Below, in pieces: positions 1-10,942 of a DNA stretch of 64,000 nucleotides. The notes under the pieces are model-generated. The model saw nothing but the letters and a program-made list of their open reading frames with translations, was not told the origin of the DNA and ran no database searches. The stretch comes from Macrostomum hystrix (taxonomy: Eukaryota; Platyhelminthes; Macrostomidae). Where the stretch lies: positions 6,031,501-6,095,500 of the forward strand of contig CATNEN010000002.1 of NCBI GenBank assembly GCA_950097015.1. The letters run 5' to 3'. The translations under genes and the position numbers were made by a program. Numbering within the stretch: the first letter of the stretch is position 1; each line of letters begins with the position of its first letter.

Positions 1-388
1 GTTTATAAAAGAAGTAGGCACAAGGTTGATTGCGTCAACCTTTGAATTGGCTTTGCCAAAGAACTGCTACGAGACTGACAATATGCTGGGCAAGCCACTT
101 AGCCCCACTACTGTCTATGGCGTTATGGGAGATTTTAAGTAAGCGCGCGCTTTTGTAGTGCATAGATATTTTTGCAAGATAATTTTACATCTAGAAGTCC
201 ATAGTAACGCTTTGGACAAGCAAACCTAATAGAAATTTCATTGGCTGTTGTAAGCCTCTAGGCACCGATAGCCGCAACCCTGAGAGCTCATTACCATAGA
301 CCAAGGGGTCGGCAAACTCTGGCCCGCGGGCCAGATGCGGCTCTCGAAGCTCCCAAGTCCGGCCCGATGCCCCTTCCGACACCTATAG
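1..388. other. Intergenic, nothing recognised
   Basis: No coding exon, RNA gene or transposon was recognised here. Short open frames on both strands show no domain or coding signature. Confidence 0.4.
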
Positions 389-533
389 TATCCCATTTTA
401 TCTTTTCCGTCTCATCTCTCCTCCGTCTCATCTCTCCTCGGTCTCGTCTCTCCCGTGTCTCATCTCTCCCATGTCTCATATCTCCCCTTTCTCATATCTC
501 CGCCGTCTCATCTCTCCCCTGTCTCATCTCTGG
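389..533. repeat. Minisatellite, ~16-bp pyrimidine-rich unit
   Basis: About nine imperfect copies of a unit with core TCTCATCTCTCC plus a variable 4-base spacer (CGTG, CATG, CTCG). The same unit in the opposite orientation forms a larger array inside a FAM161 intron at 26.5-26.9 kb. Confidence 0.8.
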
Positions 534-745
534 TTTTTGTGGTTTTGTGGTTCAAATCCTGAACTGTTTCACTCCGACCTATAGGGAATAGGATTAACGC
601 CAGAGCGCGCACTACTTAATCCGCACTAGTCACAGCGATCGCAATCATTATTCATTCATTCCAGACTCGTATCACTGAAGTTTGATGGCTTTTTCTACTC
701 CAGTCGGAATCCCGGCGACCGTAAAGCCACACTGTGCACTCACAG

Positions 746-3700
746 AACAAGAACTTCCCCCTCCTGCCCGAGCTTTGGCGCGTCATCCTTGCGCGACCCA
801 AACTCCTACTTTAACAATGTGGTGGACAACGAATACCATTGGATAATAATTGACAGCAACAGATACACCCACAATGCCGTGTTTAAGATTAAAATTTCTG
901 GCTTCAGCATTGAGGCCTACCGCAGCATGGAGGTCCTTGTGAGATCAGCTCCTCTGCCCGATTGGCTAGTCGAGAAAAGCTTCAGAAGCAGCGAAGGTCG
1001 CAGCGGCCGTCGCACTGAATACTTCAAGAAGGCTACAAAGACGGAGCAAATGCTCTGGTGGAAATGCGAAGAGTTCCTGATGGAGAATGTGACTGATTCG
1101 GCAAGCTCGGTGAGTCCACCTCATACTCTGATTGTTTGACCTTTCTCCCTCCAGCGTCTCACCCCCAGTGTCTCACCCCCAGTGTCTCACCCCCAGTGTC
1201 TCACCCTCCAGTGTCTCACCCCCCGGTGTCTCACCCTCCAGTGTCTCACCCTCCAGTGTCTCACCCCCCGGTGTCTCACCCCCCGGTGTCTCACCCCCCG
1301 GTGTCTCACCCCCAGTGTCTCACCCCCCAGTGTCTCACCCCCAGTGTCTCACCCCCAGTGTCTCTCCCCCCAGTGTCTCACCTCCCAGTGTCTCACCCCC
1401 AGTGTCTCACCCCCCAGTGTCTCACCCCCCCGGTGTCTCACCCCCCGGTGTCTCACCCCTAGTGTCTCACCCCCCAGTGTCTCACCCCCAGTGTCTCACC
1501 ACCCAGTGTCTCACCCCCCAGTGTCTCACCCCCCGGTGTCTCACCCTCCAGTGTCTCACCCTCCAGTGTCTCACCCCCCGGTGTCTCACCCCCCGGTGTC
1601 TCACCCCCCGGTGTCTCACCCCCAGTGTCTCACCCCCCAGTGTCTCACCCCCAGTGTCTCACCCCCAGTGTCTCTCCCCCCAGTGTCTCACCTCCCAGTG
1701 TCTCACCCCCAGTGTCTCACCCCCCAGTGTCTCACCCCCCGGTGTCTCACCCCCCGGTGTCTCACCCCTAGTGTCTCACCCCCCAGTGTCTCACCCCCAG
1801 TGTCTCACCACCCAGTGTCTCACCCCCCAGTGTCTCACCACCCAGTGTCTCACCACCCAGTGTCTCCACCCCCCAGTGTCTCACCACCCAGTGTCTCACC
1901 CCCCAGTGTCTCACCACCCAGTGTCTCACCCTCCTCCTCCCAGTGTCTCACCCTCCACCCCCAGTGTCTCACCCCCCAGTGTCTCACCCCCAGTGTCTCT
2001 CCCCCCAGTGTCTCACCTCCCAGTGTCTCACCCCCAGTGTCTCACCCCCCAGTGTCTCACCCCCCGGTGTCTCACCCCCCGGTGTCTCACCCCTAGTGTC
2101 TCACCCCCCAGTGTCTCACCCCCAGTGTCTCACCACCCAGTGTCTCACCCCCCAGTGTCTCACCACCCAGTGTCTCACCACCCAGTGTCTCCACCCCCCA
2201 GTGTCTCACCACCCAGTGTCTCACCCCCCAGTGTCTCACCACCCAGTGTCTCACCCTCCTCCTCCCAGTGTCTCACCCTCCACCCCCAGTTTCTCACCCT
2301 CTAGTGTCTCACCCTCCAGTGTCTCACCCTCCTCCCAGTGTCTTACCCTCCAACCCAAGTGTCTCACCCTCCTCCTCCCAGTGTCTCACCCTCCACCTCC
2401 AGAGTCTCACCCCCAGTGTCTCAGCCATAGCCACACCACGTTTCCACCCTCCCTGTGCAGGCAGCAGCATATTCAGTGTGCAGCCCGCACCAGCGCACTC
2501 GGTGGCTGATGCTGCGGTCGCGCGTTAAAATCGATTATTTGGAAATGAAGCACATGATGGGATATACCTGGCTGCAGTCCCCTGAGCTGCCGAATATAAA
2601 GTTTGATTCGATCGAATTGTACGAATTAGGGGAATACAGAATGAACTGTCTGACAATGCACCATCCGCCTATGGGACCCGAGTATGCGGACTACTGGGAG
2701 GACCTTTACAGCTTCGATAGCAATGTGAGTCACTCCGTCACTATGTCACTCCGTCACTATGTCACTCCGTCACTATGTCACTCCGTCACTATGTCACTCC
2801 GTCACTATGTCACTCCGTCACTATGTCACTCCGTCACTATGTCACTCCGTCACTATGTCACTCCGTCACTATGTCACTCCGTCACTATGTCACTCCGTCA
2901 CTATGTCACTCCGTCACTATGTCACTCCGTCACTATGTCACTCCGTCACTATGTCACTCCGTCACTATGTCACTCCGTCACTATGTCACTCCGTCACTAT
3001 GTCACTCCGTCACTATGTCACTCCGTCACTATGTCACTCCGTCACTATGTCACTCCGTCACTATGTCACTCCGTCACTATGTCACTCCGTCTGCACCTCG
3101 TCACTTCGTCGCTTCAGGGCATGCCTGTGGATCCGCCATTGTTCACTAAGACGCACCCACTGTTCACTTTGCCGCTGACAACTCACGACTCGATAAATTC
3201 TGAGGAGCGCTACATGCAGGAGGAATGGGATGTTGAAGCCTGTGGCGACTGGGATATCCTGCAGGACACCTCTGTTGTCGGGGTGCCCGCCAGGCTCGTT
3301 GTTGTCATCGACCAGAAATTGCGCAGGGGTCAGGCCTGCGCAACGCGAAAAGAAGGTGAATATCTAGGCAGATTGTCTCTAAATTTCAGGCTTAACGAAT
3401 TCTGCAACTGCACCCAATTGATAAAGCTTCTGAGCTGAGGAGGTCCTGAGCTCGAATCCACAGTGAGACCATTCTAAATTGGGACCCAGTCGCGGAGAAA
3501 GGCTTTGGCGGGGGGCGGGTGACAACTGCTTGTCGTGCGATTTCCACTCATGATGGACCGTTAGATAGTCAGGGCAGATTTACACACCTGTGTGAGTGTG
3601 TGCTCAGGAGTCAGCGGAATGGGCAGAATTGTCTCCTCGCTGGCTGCGGGTCTAGTGTCACCAAAGGCTGTGCCATTGCCTGAAATCCATCTGGGGATAT

Positions 3701-4125
3701 TATCATGACTAATTATGCGTAGATTCAATCACCTTGTCACATTTTCTCAATCAGTGATTGGACCAGGCAATAACACCAGATGCACAAGATCCGTGTACTT
3801 CAGAGTGGACAAAGACAGCGGGGAGGTCATTCACTACCCGGACTTTGGCCGCTCCTACGATCTCACCAAGGAACAGGCCCATTGTCAGTTCGTGTGCGCG
3901 GTGTCGCGAGAGTGCAAGGCTTTCGAATTCTCCCAGGACAACTTCTGCCGTCTGCACCTCATCACCTACACCCTGGAGACTATGTTCACCAGCGAGAAAG
4001 GCACCGTCTATGGCAGAAAGTCCGACATCATGGCAACAGCGAATCCATTCACCTGGAACAACCCTTACCACCCATATTACAGAATGCTGCAGGACATTCT
4101 TACTGAAACTGACTTTTTCCGCTGA
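746..4125 (+). CDS. Unknown four-exon gene with C-terminal PAN/apple-like domain (5' end open)
   Basis: Exons read as ~746-1109, 2461-2724, 3118-3355 and 3755-4125 (stop TGA). Donors are gtgagt, gtgagt and gtgaat; acceptors end tgcag, ttcag and atcag. Phases 0, 0, 1 all match, so this is one gene. Exons 1-3 encode aromatic- and charge-rich sequence of no family I recognise (motifs such as WWKCEEFL, GYTWLQSPELP, EEWDVEACGDWD). Exon 4 has a PAN/apple-like pattern: C..F.C..S.EC.AFEFS..N.C.LH, typical of secreted or surface adhesive proteins. The 5' part is uncertain: the frame giving a coding-looking NFPLLPELWRVILARP (749-799) is one base out from the frame continuing as NSYFNNVVDNEYHW. This implies a one-base change near the AAA at about 799-801 (assembly error or damage), or a start further downstream. 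No signal peptide was found, so the N-terminus is probably missing or in an upstream exon. Introns 1 and 2 are minisatellites. Confidence 0.65.
1152..2455. repeat. Minisatellite filling intron 1, 14-15-bp C-rich unit
   Basis: Around 85-90 copies of TGTCTCACCCCCCAG-like units occupy nearly the whole intron between donor 1110 and acceptor 2460. Variant units (CCGGTG, CTCCAG, ACCCAG) recur in blocks: 1217-1500 repeats at about 1527-1810 (period ~310 bp), and the block at ~1797 recurs at ~2117. This indicates higher-order duplication. Both strands are largely free of stops, so long spurious frames arise. Confidence 0.95.
2729..3098. repeat. Near-perfect 16-bp minisatellite filling intron 2
   Basis: About 23 essentially identical copies of GTCACTCCGTCACTAT. 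The array begins inside the donor context (exon AAT, then gtgagtcactccgtc) and ends shortly before the acceptor, so the intron is essentially the array. Very low divergence implies recent expansion or homogenisation. Confidence 0.95.
3426..3705 (+). repeat. Dispersed SINE-like repeat, family B, copy 1
   Basis: Lies in intron 3 of the 0.7-4.1 kb gene. A B-box-like GAGCTCGAATCC is followed by a body also found reverse-complemented at 43.1-43.35 kb (shared stretches such as GGGCAGAAT, CTCGCTGGCTGCGG and TCTAGTGTCACCAAA) and, for its 5' part, at 28.96-29.09 kb. Interpreted as a short interspersed element; tRNA ancestry is inferred from the B-box only. Confidence 0.6.
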
Positions 4126-4136
4126 GAACATCACAT

Positions 4137-5062
4137 CCCATCCCATTCATCCCATCCCATCCCATCCATCCCAATCCATCCCATTCCATCCCATCCATCC
4201 CATTCTATCCCATTCCATCCCATTCATCCCATTCCATCCCATTCTATCCCATTCATCCCATTCCATCCCATTCCATCCCATTCCATCCCATCCATCCCAT
4301 CCATCCCATCGATCCACCACATTCCATCCATCCCATTCTATCCCATCCCATCTCATCCATCCCATCCCATCCCATCCCATCCCATCCCATCCCATCTCAT
4401 CCATCCCATCCCATCCATCCCATTCTATCCCATTCATCCCATTCCATCCCATTCCATCCCATTCTATCCCATTCCATCCCATTCCATCCCATTCCATCCC
4501 ATCCATCCCATTCTGTCCATCCCATCCCATCCCATCCCATTCATCCCATCCCATCCCATCCATCCCAATCCATCCCATTCCATCCCATCCATCCCATTCT
4601 ATCCCATTCCATCCCATTCATCCCATTCCATCCCATTCTATCCCATTCATCCCATTCCATCCCATTCCATCCCATTCCATCCCATCCATCCCATCCATCC
4701 CATCGATCCACCACATTCCATCCATCCCATTCTATCCCATCCCATCTCATCCATCCCATCCCATCCCATCCCATCCCATCCCATCCCATCTCATCCATCC
4801 CATCCCATCCATCCCATTCTATCCCATTCATCCCATTCCATCCCATTCCATCCCATTCTATCCCATTCCATCCCATTCCATCCCATTCCATCCCATCCAT
4901 CCCATTCTGTCCATCCCATCCCATCCCATCCCATTCCATCCCATCCCAAACCATCCCAAACCATCCCAAACCATCCCATCCCATCCATCCCATTCTGTCC
5001 ATCCCATCCCATCCCATCCATCCCATTCTGTCCATCCCATCCCATCCATCCCATTCTATCTA
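4137..5062. repeat. Pentamer-based satellite (ATCCC/ATTCC) with 394-bp higher-order repeat
   Basis: CATCC/CATTC-type units start about 10 bases after the stop codon of the PAN gene. Landmark variants (CGATCCACCAC at 4310 and 4704; the CATTCAT junction at 4144 and 4538) show that a ~394-bp block is duplicated in tandem. The tail (4930-5060) is a shorter, less regular extension. Confidence 0.95.
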
Positions 5063-5339
5063 ATTCCAATAGCCTCTAAAAGATGAGAATCGCACGGTTT
5101 CGCGTTTTTATTTCTTCGTTTTGTTGCATGTTAAAGATCGGCTCACCCAATCTAAACATTCTAACAACTTAGTATTATCAAAAACTAAATACAAATGGTT
5201 AATATTGTTGACTGTCTTCTGTCTTGTTTATCGGATGAGCTTGTTACGCCAGTTTTCTGTTTGACTTTTCTGATTTCTAACATAAGGCAGAGCTGAGCAG
5301 TGTGACACGACACGACTCATTCTAGCGTGGAGTCCCGTC
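5063..5339. other. Intergenic, AT-rich
   Basis: Unique AT-rich sequence between the satellite and the promoter-like stretch of the Gfi1-like gene; nothing recognised. Confidence 0.4.
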
Positions 5340-5560
5340 TGTTCTCTTTGCGTGCGTCGATAGTTGACCAATAAGGACAGTCTTCGAGTGTGCCTAGCTG
5401 GGCGCTTATTGGTCAGCGAATCCGTGATGAAAATCTGTGATCGGTGATTGGTCCTGCACCCCTGTCCTGTTGGATAGGACTGATCTAGCGGTGCTGAGGA
5501 GGTCTGCTCATTAGCAGTTTTTTTCTACTCAACCAGTTTAAATAGTTTATGGTGGCCAAT
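5340..5560 (+). promoter_or_regulatory. Putative promoter of the Gfi1-like gene (three CCAAT-type boxes)
   Basis: GACCAATAAG at 5366-5375 and its exact reverse complement CTTATTGGTC at 5405-5414 form a 10-bp inverted pair. A third ATTGGTC lies at 5447-5453. CCAAT/ATTGG is the NF-Y core. A TATA-like TTTAAATA is at 5537-5544, about 60 bases before the first predicted ATG (5602). The motifs are seen; promoter function is inferred from position. Confidence 0.45.
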
Positions 5561-5601
5561 ACTTGACATCTGAAAAAGAATCCGAAACTAACTGAAACAG
5601 C

Positions 5602-8600
5602 ATGGACAAACGAATTGAAAGTGTCGGTATGAAAGCTCTAGCAAGAGGTGAGTCTCATGCTTAAGCCAGAAATGATTTAAGAACTTATAAACTTGTCTAT
5701 GGCAAATGCCATTTCCGTTTGCTAGCTGTGGAGCTATGCTCTGCCCCAATACACAGAAGTTTTCTGACAACCCTCGCAAGTTTAAAGATGCATTTTAGTT
5801 ATAAAAAATCAGAACTGATACAGATCCCAACGCATAAATTCACATTTTTCTTCCTTAGAGAGCATTTCGCATCACATTGCGGCCATTTTGGGTCCCGCAA
5901 ACAACTCTAAATCGCGAGCGCTACAGCAGCAGCAGCAGCAGCAGCAGCAGCTAAAAGAGAACGCAACATCACCTGCAGAATCTCTGCAGTCTCAAACTCC
6001 TATGGAGAAGGCTGGAGAGGCATCACTAGCTGCAGCCTCTGTGGATTTTGCATTGTTGGACTCTGGCTGGAACCAGCCTAGATTTTTTATAAACCATGGC
6101 GGTCCTGACCTGGCCCTCATCGGTGAGTTCTGCTGATCATTGATTGATTAGGGGATCTGTTGATCATTGATTGATTAGGGGATCTGTTGATCATTGATTG
6201 ATCTGGGGATCTGTTGATCATTGGTTGATTAGGGGATCTATTGATCATTGATTGATCTAGGGATCTGTTGATCATTGATAGATCTGGGGATCTGTTGATC
6301 ATTGGTTGATTAGGGGATCTATTGATCATTGATTGATCTAGGGATCTGTTGATCATTGATAGATCTGGGGATCTGTTCATCATTGGTTGATTTGGGATCT
6401 GTTGATCATTGATTGATCTGGGGATCTGTTGATCATTGATTGATTAGGGGATCTGTTGATCATTGATTGATCTGGGGATCTGTTGATCATTGATTGATTA
6501 GGGGATTTGTTGATAATTGATTGATTTGGGGATCTGTTGATCATTGATTGATTTGTGATTTGTAGATCATTGATGGATATTGGAATGTGTAGATTGCTAA
6601 TTTATATTAATTTTTTTAATCGATCAATTTGGGATTTTTTGCATTTTTCCTGCATCAAATTGTGATTCTTCGACAGTACGCAGCAGCAATGAATTGTACT
6701 TCAGTTCTTAAAAATTGCTCTTTAATAAAAGTGTCGGCTATAATATAGTTATAAGCAGGTTAATATGGTGATGCTGAAGTATTTACGCAGTCTCAAAAAG
6801 CATTGTTTATTCCTCCCCGCGCAGGCGTCATCCGAGCTCGAGTGTGTTTAGAAATCTTTCCAAACAATTCGATGCCCTGCCATTTATCGGGGAATTTAGA
6901 AGACCACGGTGTTAAAATCTGGGTCAAGCGCCAGCAATCACAATGCGCTATATACTATGCAAGTGTGCCTAATTAACCGATTTAAAATTTCCCAGCACCT
7001 GAGATTTGATTTTTCCCACCGCGACCCACTTGACTAACTGCAGTTACTGCGCAGTTTGCAGTAATGCACAGCTCGAAAAATTACTGAAACTTAACAGCAT
7101 GGCGCTTCTAATAGTTTAGGAAGTAATCCTTTTGAATCCCATTGTTATTGCTTTACTGCCATCGAAAGTGACACTTTTAGTTAAGAGACTGAAATGTATA
7201 TTTTCTCTCCGAAATCTCTGTCTCACCTAAATCTCTTATCTCACCTTTATCTCTTATCTCACCTGTATCTCTTACCTCACCTTTATCTCTTACCTCACCT
7301 TTATCTCTTACCTCACCTTTATCTCTTACCTCACCTTTATCTCTTATTTCACCTGTATCTCTTACCTCACCTTTATCTCTTACCTCACCTTTATCTCTTA
7401 TTTCACCTGTATCTCTTATCTCACCTTTATCTCTTAGTCTTACCTCACCTTTATCTCTTACCTCACCTTTATCTCTTACCTCACCTTTATCTCTTACCTC
7501 ACCTGTATCTCTTATCTCACCTGTATCTCTTACCTCACCTGTATCTCTTATCTCACCTGTATCTCTTACCTCAACTGTATCTCTTACCTCACCCTTATCT
7601 CTTACCTCACCTTTATTTCTTATCTCACCTTTATCTCTTATCTCACGTGTATCTCTTACCTCACCTTTATCTCTTACCTCACCTTTATCTCTTACCTCAC
7701 CTGTATCTCTTACCTCACCTTTATTTCTTATCTCACCTGTATTTCTTATCTCGCCTTTATTTCTTACCTCACCTTTATCTCTTATTTCACCTTTATCTCA
7801 TATCTTATCTCCATATCTTATTTTAGCTTCTCAATCTGCAAATACAATCTCTACAATCCCTCCAAGCACGAGTGACATTTCTTATACAGGTGGACATCGT
7901 CCACCCTCATGCGAATCGACCAGTTGTCGCACAAAACAGCCCGCTCGATGATGACGGCTATGGTCCAACCCGCGTCTGAAAAACAAATAAACAGCCGATT
8001 GCTTGCCCCTGTTTTGTAAATCAATTTTTTAGTCCAGTAACTTTGAGCACAGTTTGAGTTGACCAGCGCTCGCTGGCTGCCTGAGAACTGACAGAAATCT
8101 TGATTGATGGGACTCGTGCCATCGCTGGCAATGGGGATATTTTGTTGGGATCTGACATTTCAAACCGAAAGCGATAATTCCTACTCAAATTCCTCTCTCA
8201 ACCATTCCCAAATAACTCCAGCTGATCAGCTTCTGCTGCAGTCGAGCATGCTTCCACCCGTCTATGGCCAGACCTTCGGCTACGGGTTCTGGATGCCGCA
8301 TGCTGCCATGGCTGCGGCTGCCACTGCTGCCGCTGCTGCCGCTGCTGCTGCTGCCGCTGCTACTGCATCAGGCGTCAACACAGCGTGTTCTTTGGCGTCA
8401 GCAAACAAAGCGCCTGATGAAAACCTTGCTGACTGCACTGTCCAAGCCGGCGATGCAGCCTCGGTCAAACTGGTTGATGAACGCGAGCCCGGTTGTGAAA
8501 TCGACCCGGCGCAGCAAGTCGATGAAGTTGACGCTGCGGACGATGATGAAGATGAAGATCGAAGCTCTTCAGCCAACTTCTCGATGCTGGGCGGCGGCGA

Positions 8601-10942
8601 CCGCTCAGCGGCATCTTCCAGCGCCTACGAGGACGGCGGCAGCAAATACCAGTGCGTGAAGTGCTGCAAACTGTTCACCACGTCTCACGGACTGGAGGTC
8701 CACGTGCGCCGGTGAGATTCTTATCGTCCTTTTTGCTTGGCCAATGTTTAGCGGGCCATTCTTAGAAACCTTGTTGGTGTGCCGTTCTTAGAAACTTTGT
8801 TGGTGTGCCATTCTTAGAAACTTTGTTGGTGTGCCATTCTTAGAAACTTTGTTGGTGTGCCATTGGTGTGCTGATTCAGCATTCTTAGAAACTGTGCTGA
8901 TTCAGCATTATTAGAAACTGTGCCGATTCCACATTCTTAGAAACTGTGCCGATTCAGCATTCTTAGAAACTGTGCTGATTCTGCATTCTTAGAAACTGTG
9001 CTGATTCAGCATTCTTAGAAACTGTGCTGATTCTGCATTCTTAGAAACTGTGCCGATTCAGCATTCTTAGAAACTGTGCTGATTCAGCATTATTAGAAAC
9101 TGTGCCGATTCCACATTCTTAGAAACTGTGCCGATTCAGCATTCTTAGAAACTGTGCTGATTCTGCATTCTTAGAAACTGTGCTGATTCAGCATTCTTAG
9201 AAACTGTGCTGATTCTGCATTCTTAGAAACTGTGCCGATTCAGCATTCTTAGAAACTGTGCTGATTCTGCATTCTTAGAAACTTTCCGTTCCGCACTCAG
9301 GTCGCACTCCGGCCGGCGTCCTTTCGAATGCGACGTCTGCTGCAAGACCTTCGGGCACGCGATCTCCCTGACGCAGCACCGGGCGGTGCACTCGCAGGAG
9401 AAAGTGTTTCAGTGCCGCGAGTGTGGCAAGACTTTCAAACGGTCCAGCACCCTGAGCACCCACATGCTCATTCACAGTGACACCAGGCCATACCCGTGCG
9501 AATACTGCGGCAAACGATTTCACCAGAAATCTGACATGAAGAAGCACACCTACATTCACACAGGTGGGCATGGGATTCGGGAGAAAGTTTTTTTTGGAAT
9601 TTTAAATTGGACACATGCGGTGAGGAGGTCTCAGACTCAACCTCGCATGACAACTGCCCAGCAACTGAAGTTATAGGGCCTAGTTGATAAGAACAATGCA
9701 GAATATTCAGCAACAGTTGCTCGGTGACGGTGTCTACAAACCTGAGCTGCTCAAAGCTCGTCACCTGCTCGCACACCTGGGTCTCCGGGGCCTCTACCGC
9801 TCGCAGTATTACTTTTTAAGCTCGCTATTATTGCTACAAGACAAACTGTTGCTCCACTTAATTGGCCCCCAGTGTCCCAGGGCCCATAGGTCCTTCTATA
9901 GAGCAGAACTTTCCTGTTCTGCACCAATTATAATTTCTATTTTAACTGCTCAGTTTGATCAGTGCTAGCTCACAGCAGCAACAATTTTCAGGGTCTCCCC
10001 CTGGGATGCTCCGCTGAGCGCTCAGTTTTTGAGACGGGTCACGACTCACGCAATCAACAAACTTGAGTGACGGGTTGGGGCTAATGAGCAGAAATAACAT
10101 TAGCGAGGCGAGACGAATAGTGTATTAGTTGAGTAATTGTCTGCTTGAGAAAACTTCTAATTTAACAACGTAACACAAAACACGAGAAAGTCAGTGCACT
10201 TTGGACAGCGATTAATGACAATTAATTTCAATTATGTTTCTGTCATTATGGAGCTAAAAAATCTGCTGATGCAACATTCCTAAAAATGGTGATGATGTAA
10301 AATTTTAAGAAATCATATTGATACCACTTTCTCATAAAGTGCGTTGATAATAAATTCTAAGAAACGGTGTTGATTCAGCATTCTTAGAAACTGATCTTAT
10401 GAAGCAGTCGCAGAAAATATTCGGATTTGATATTCTTAGGAACTGAATCGATGCTGCTTTCTTAGAAACCATGTTGATTCGTTTTTCTAAGAAACCGTTT
10501 TGATGCTGTTTTCTTGGAAACTGTGCAAATGCGGTAATTCTTAGAAAGAGTGTCTCTTATACTTTCTTAGAAACGGTGCTGATACAAAGTTAACCTTGTA
10601 ACTAGTAGCAATAAAAAGTGTGATTTCATTGAAGTGCCCCTGAACTTGTACAAACAGGTGATGCATTAATATTTAAACCTTCGATTTGCAGGCGAGAAGC
10701 CCTACAAATGCGCCGAGTGCGGCAAAGGGTTCAGCCAGTCCTCCAACCTAATCACACACAGCCGCAAACACAGCGGCTATAAGCCATTCACCTGCAACTC
10801 CTGCGGCAGGGCCTTCCAGCGCAAAGTCGACCTGAGACGCCACCTGGAGACTCAGCATCCGGCGATGGAGTCTGACAAGCCCGCTTCTGCCAAGCCGTCC
10901 CAGCTGTCACACTCTGTTGACAACATTCTCAGCGTCTGTTGA
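5602..10942 (+). CDS. gfi1: Gfi1/Senseless/PAG-3 family C2H2 zinc-finger repressor
   Basis: Exons 5602-5647, 5859-6122, 8222-8711, 9301-9563 and 10692-10942 join in consistent phases to 1314 nt (437 aa; stop TGA 10940-10942). Residues ~248-410 contain six C2H2 fingers in the order and with the signatures of Gfi1/Senseless: finger 1 with [11 protein letters not shown], finger 3 KRSSTLSTH, finger 4 [15 protein letters not shown], finger 5 [14 protein letters not shown], finger 6 [10 protein letters not shown]. The family acts as DNA-binding transcription factors in neural and sensory cell fate (known). The N-terminal part has a 9-Gln run (CAG, 5924-5950), a poly-Ala tract (~8305-8370) and an acidic stretch. 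No SNAG repression motif is seen at the predicted start. Exons 3-5 are certain; exons 1-2 and the 8222 acceptor rest on splice signals and phase only, and an ATG at 8107 is an alternative start. Introns are filled with minisatellites; another array starts right after the stop codon. Confidence 0.9.
6128..6575. repeat. 27-bp minisatellite at the start of Gfi1-like intron 2
   Basis: About 16 copies of a unit with core GATCTGTTGATCATTGATTG. It starts within ~6 bases of the donor at 6123. The unit is rich in the palindrome TGATCA. Confidence 0.92.
6576..7199. other. Unique intron 2 sequence
   Basis: AT-rich unique intronic sequence between two arrays; no exon recognised. Confidence 0.4.
7200..7815. 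repeat. 18-bp minisatellite in Gfi1-like intron 2
   Basis: About 33 copies of CTCACCTTTATCTCTTAC with G/T and C/T variants. The 18-bp period is a multiple of 3, so a 210-codon leucine-rich frame appears that is not a gene. Confidence 0.93.
7816..8221. other. 3' part of Gfi1-like intron 2 with a possible extra exon
   Basis: A frame after an acceptor-like cag at 7890 encodes a coding-looking peptide (…[14 protein letters not shown]) up to a GT near 7974. Its phase does not fit the chosen neighbours, so it could be an alternative exon or chance. The splice site at 8221 was chosen because it is phase-compatible with the donor at 6123. Confidence 0.3.
8735..9285. repeat. 26-bp minisatellite filling Gfi1-like intron 3
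   Basis: About 21 copies around the core CATTCTTAGAAACTGTGCTG. The array runs from ~25 bases after the donor (8712) to ~15 bases before the acceptor (9300). A block of six units is itself duplicated (8890-9060 and 9070-9240). Confidence 0.93.
9564..10691. other. Gfi1-like intron 4 with degenerate TTCTTAGAAAC repeats
   Basis: Mostly unique. Between ~10285 and 10590 the TTCTTAGAAAC core of the intron 3 array recurs at irregular spacing with many substitutions, looking like an old, decayed array or a precursor of the same unit. A short SINE-like segment (GAGGTCTCAGACTC…) lies at 9620-9660. Confidence 0.5.

Noticed and set aside
7890-7974. Firm extra exon of the Gfi1-like gene
   Set aside because: The peptide looks coding, but its phase does not fit the donor at 6123 or the acceptor at 8221; kept only as a possibility.
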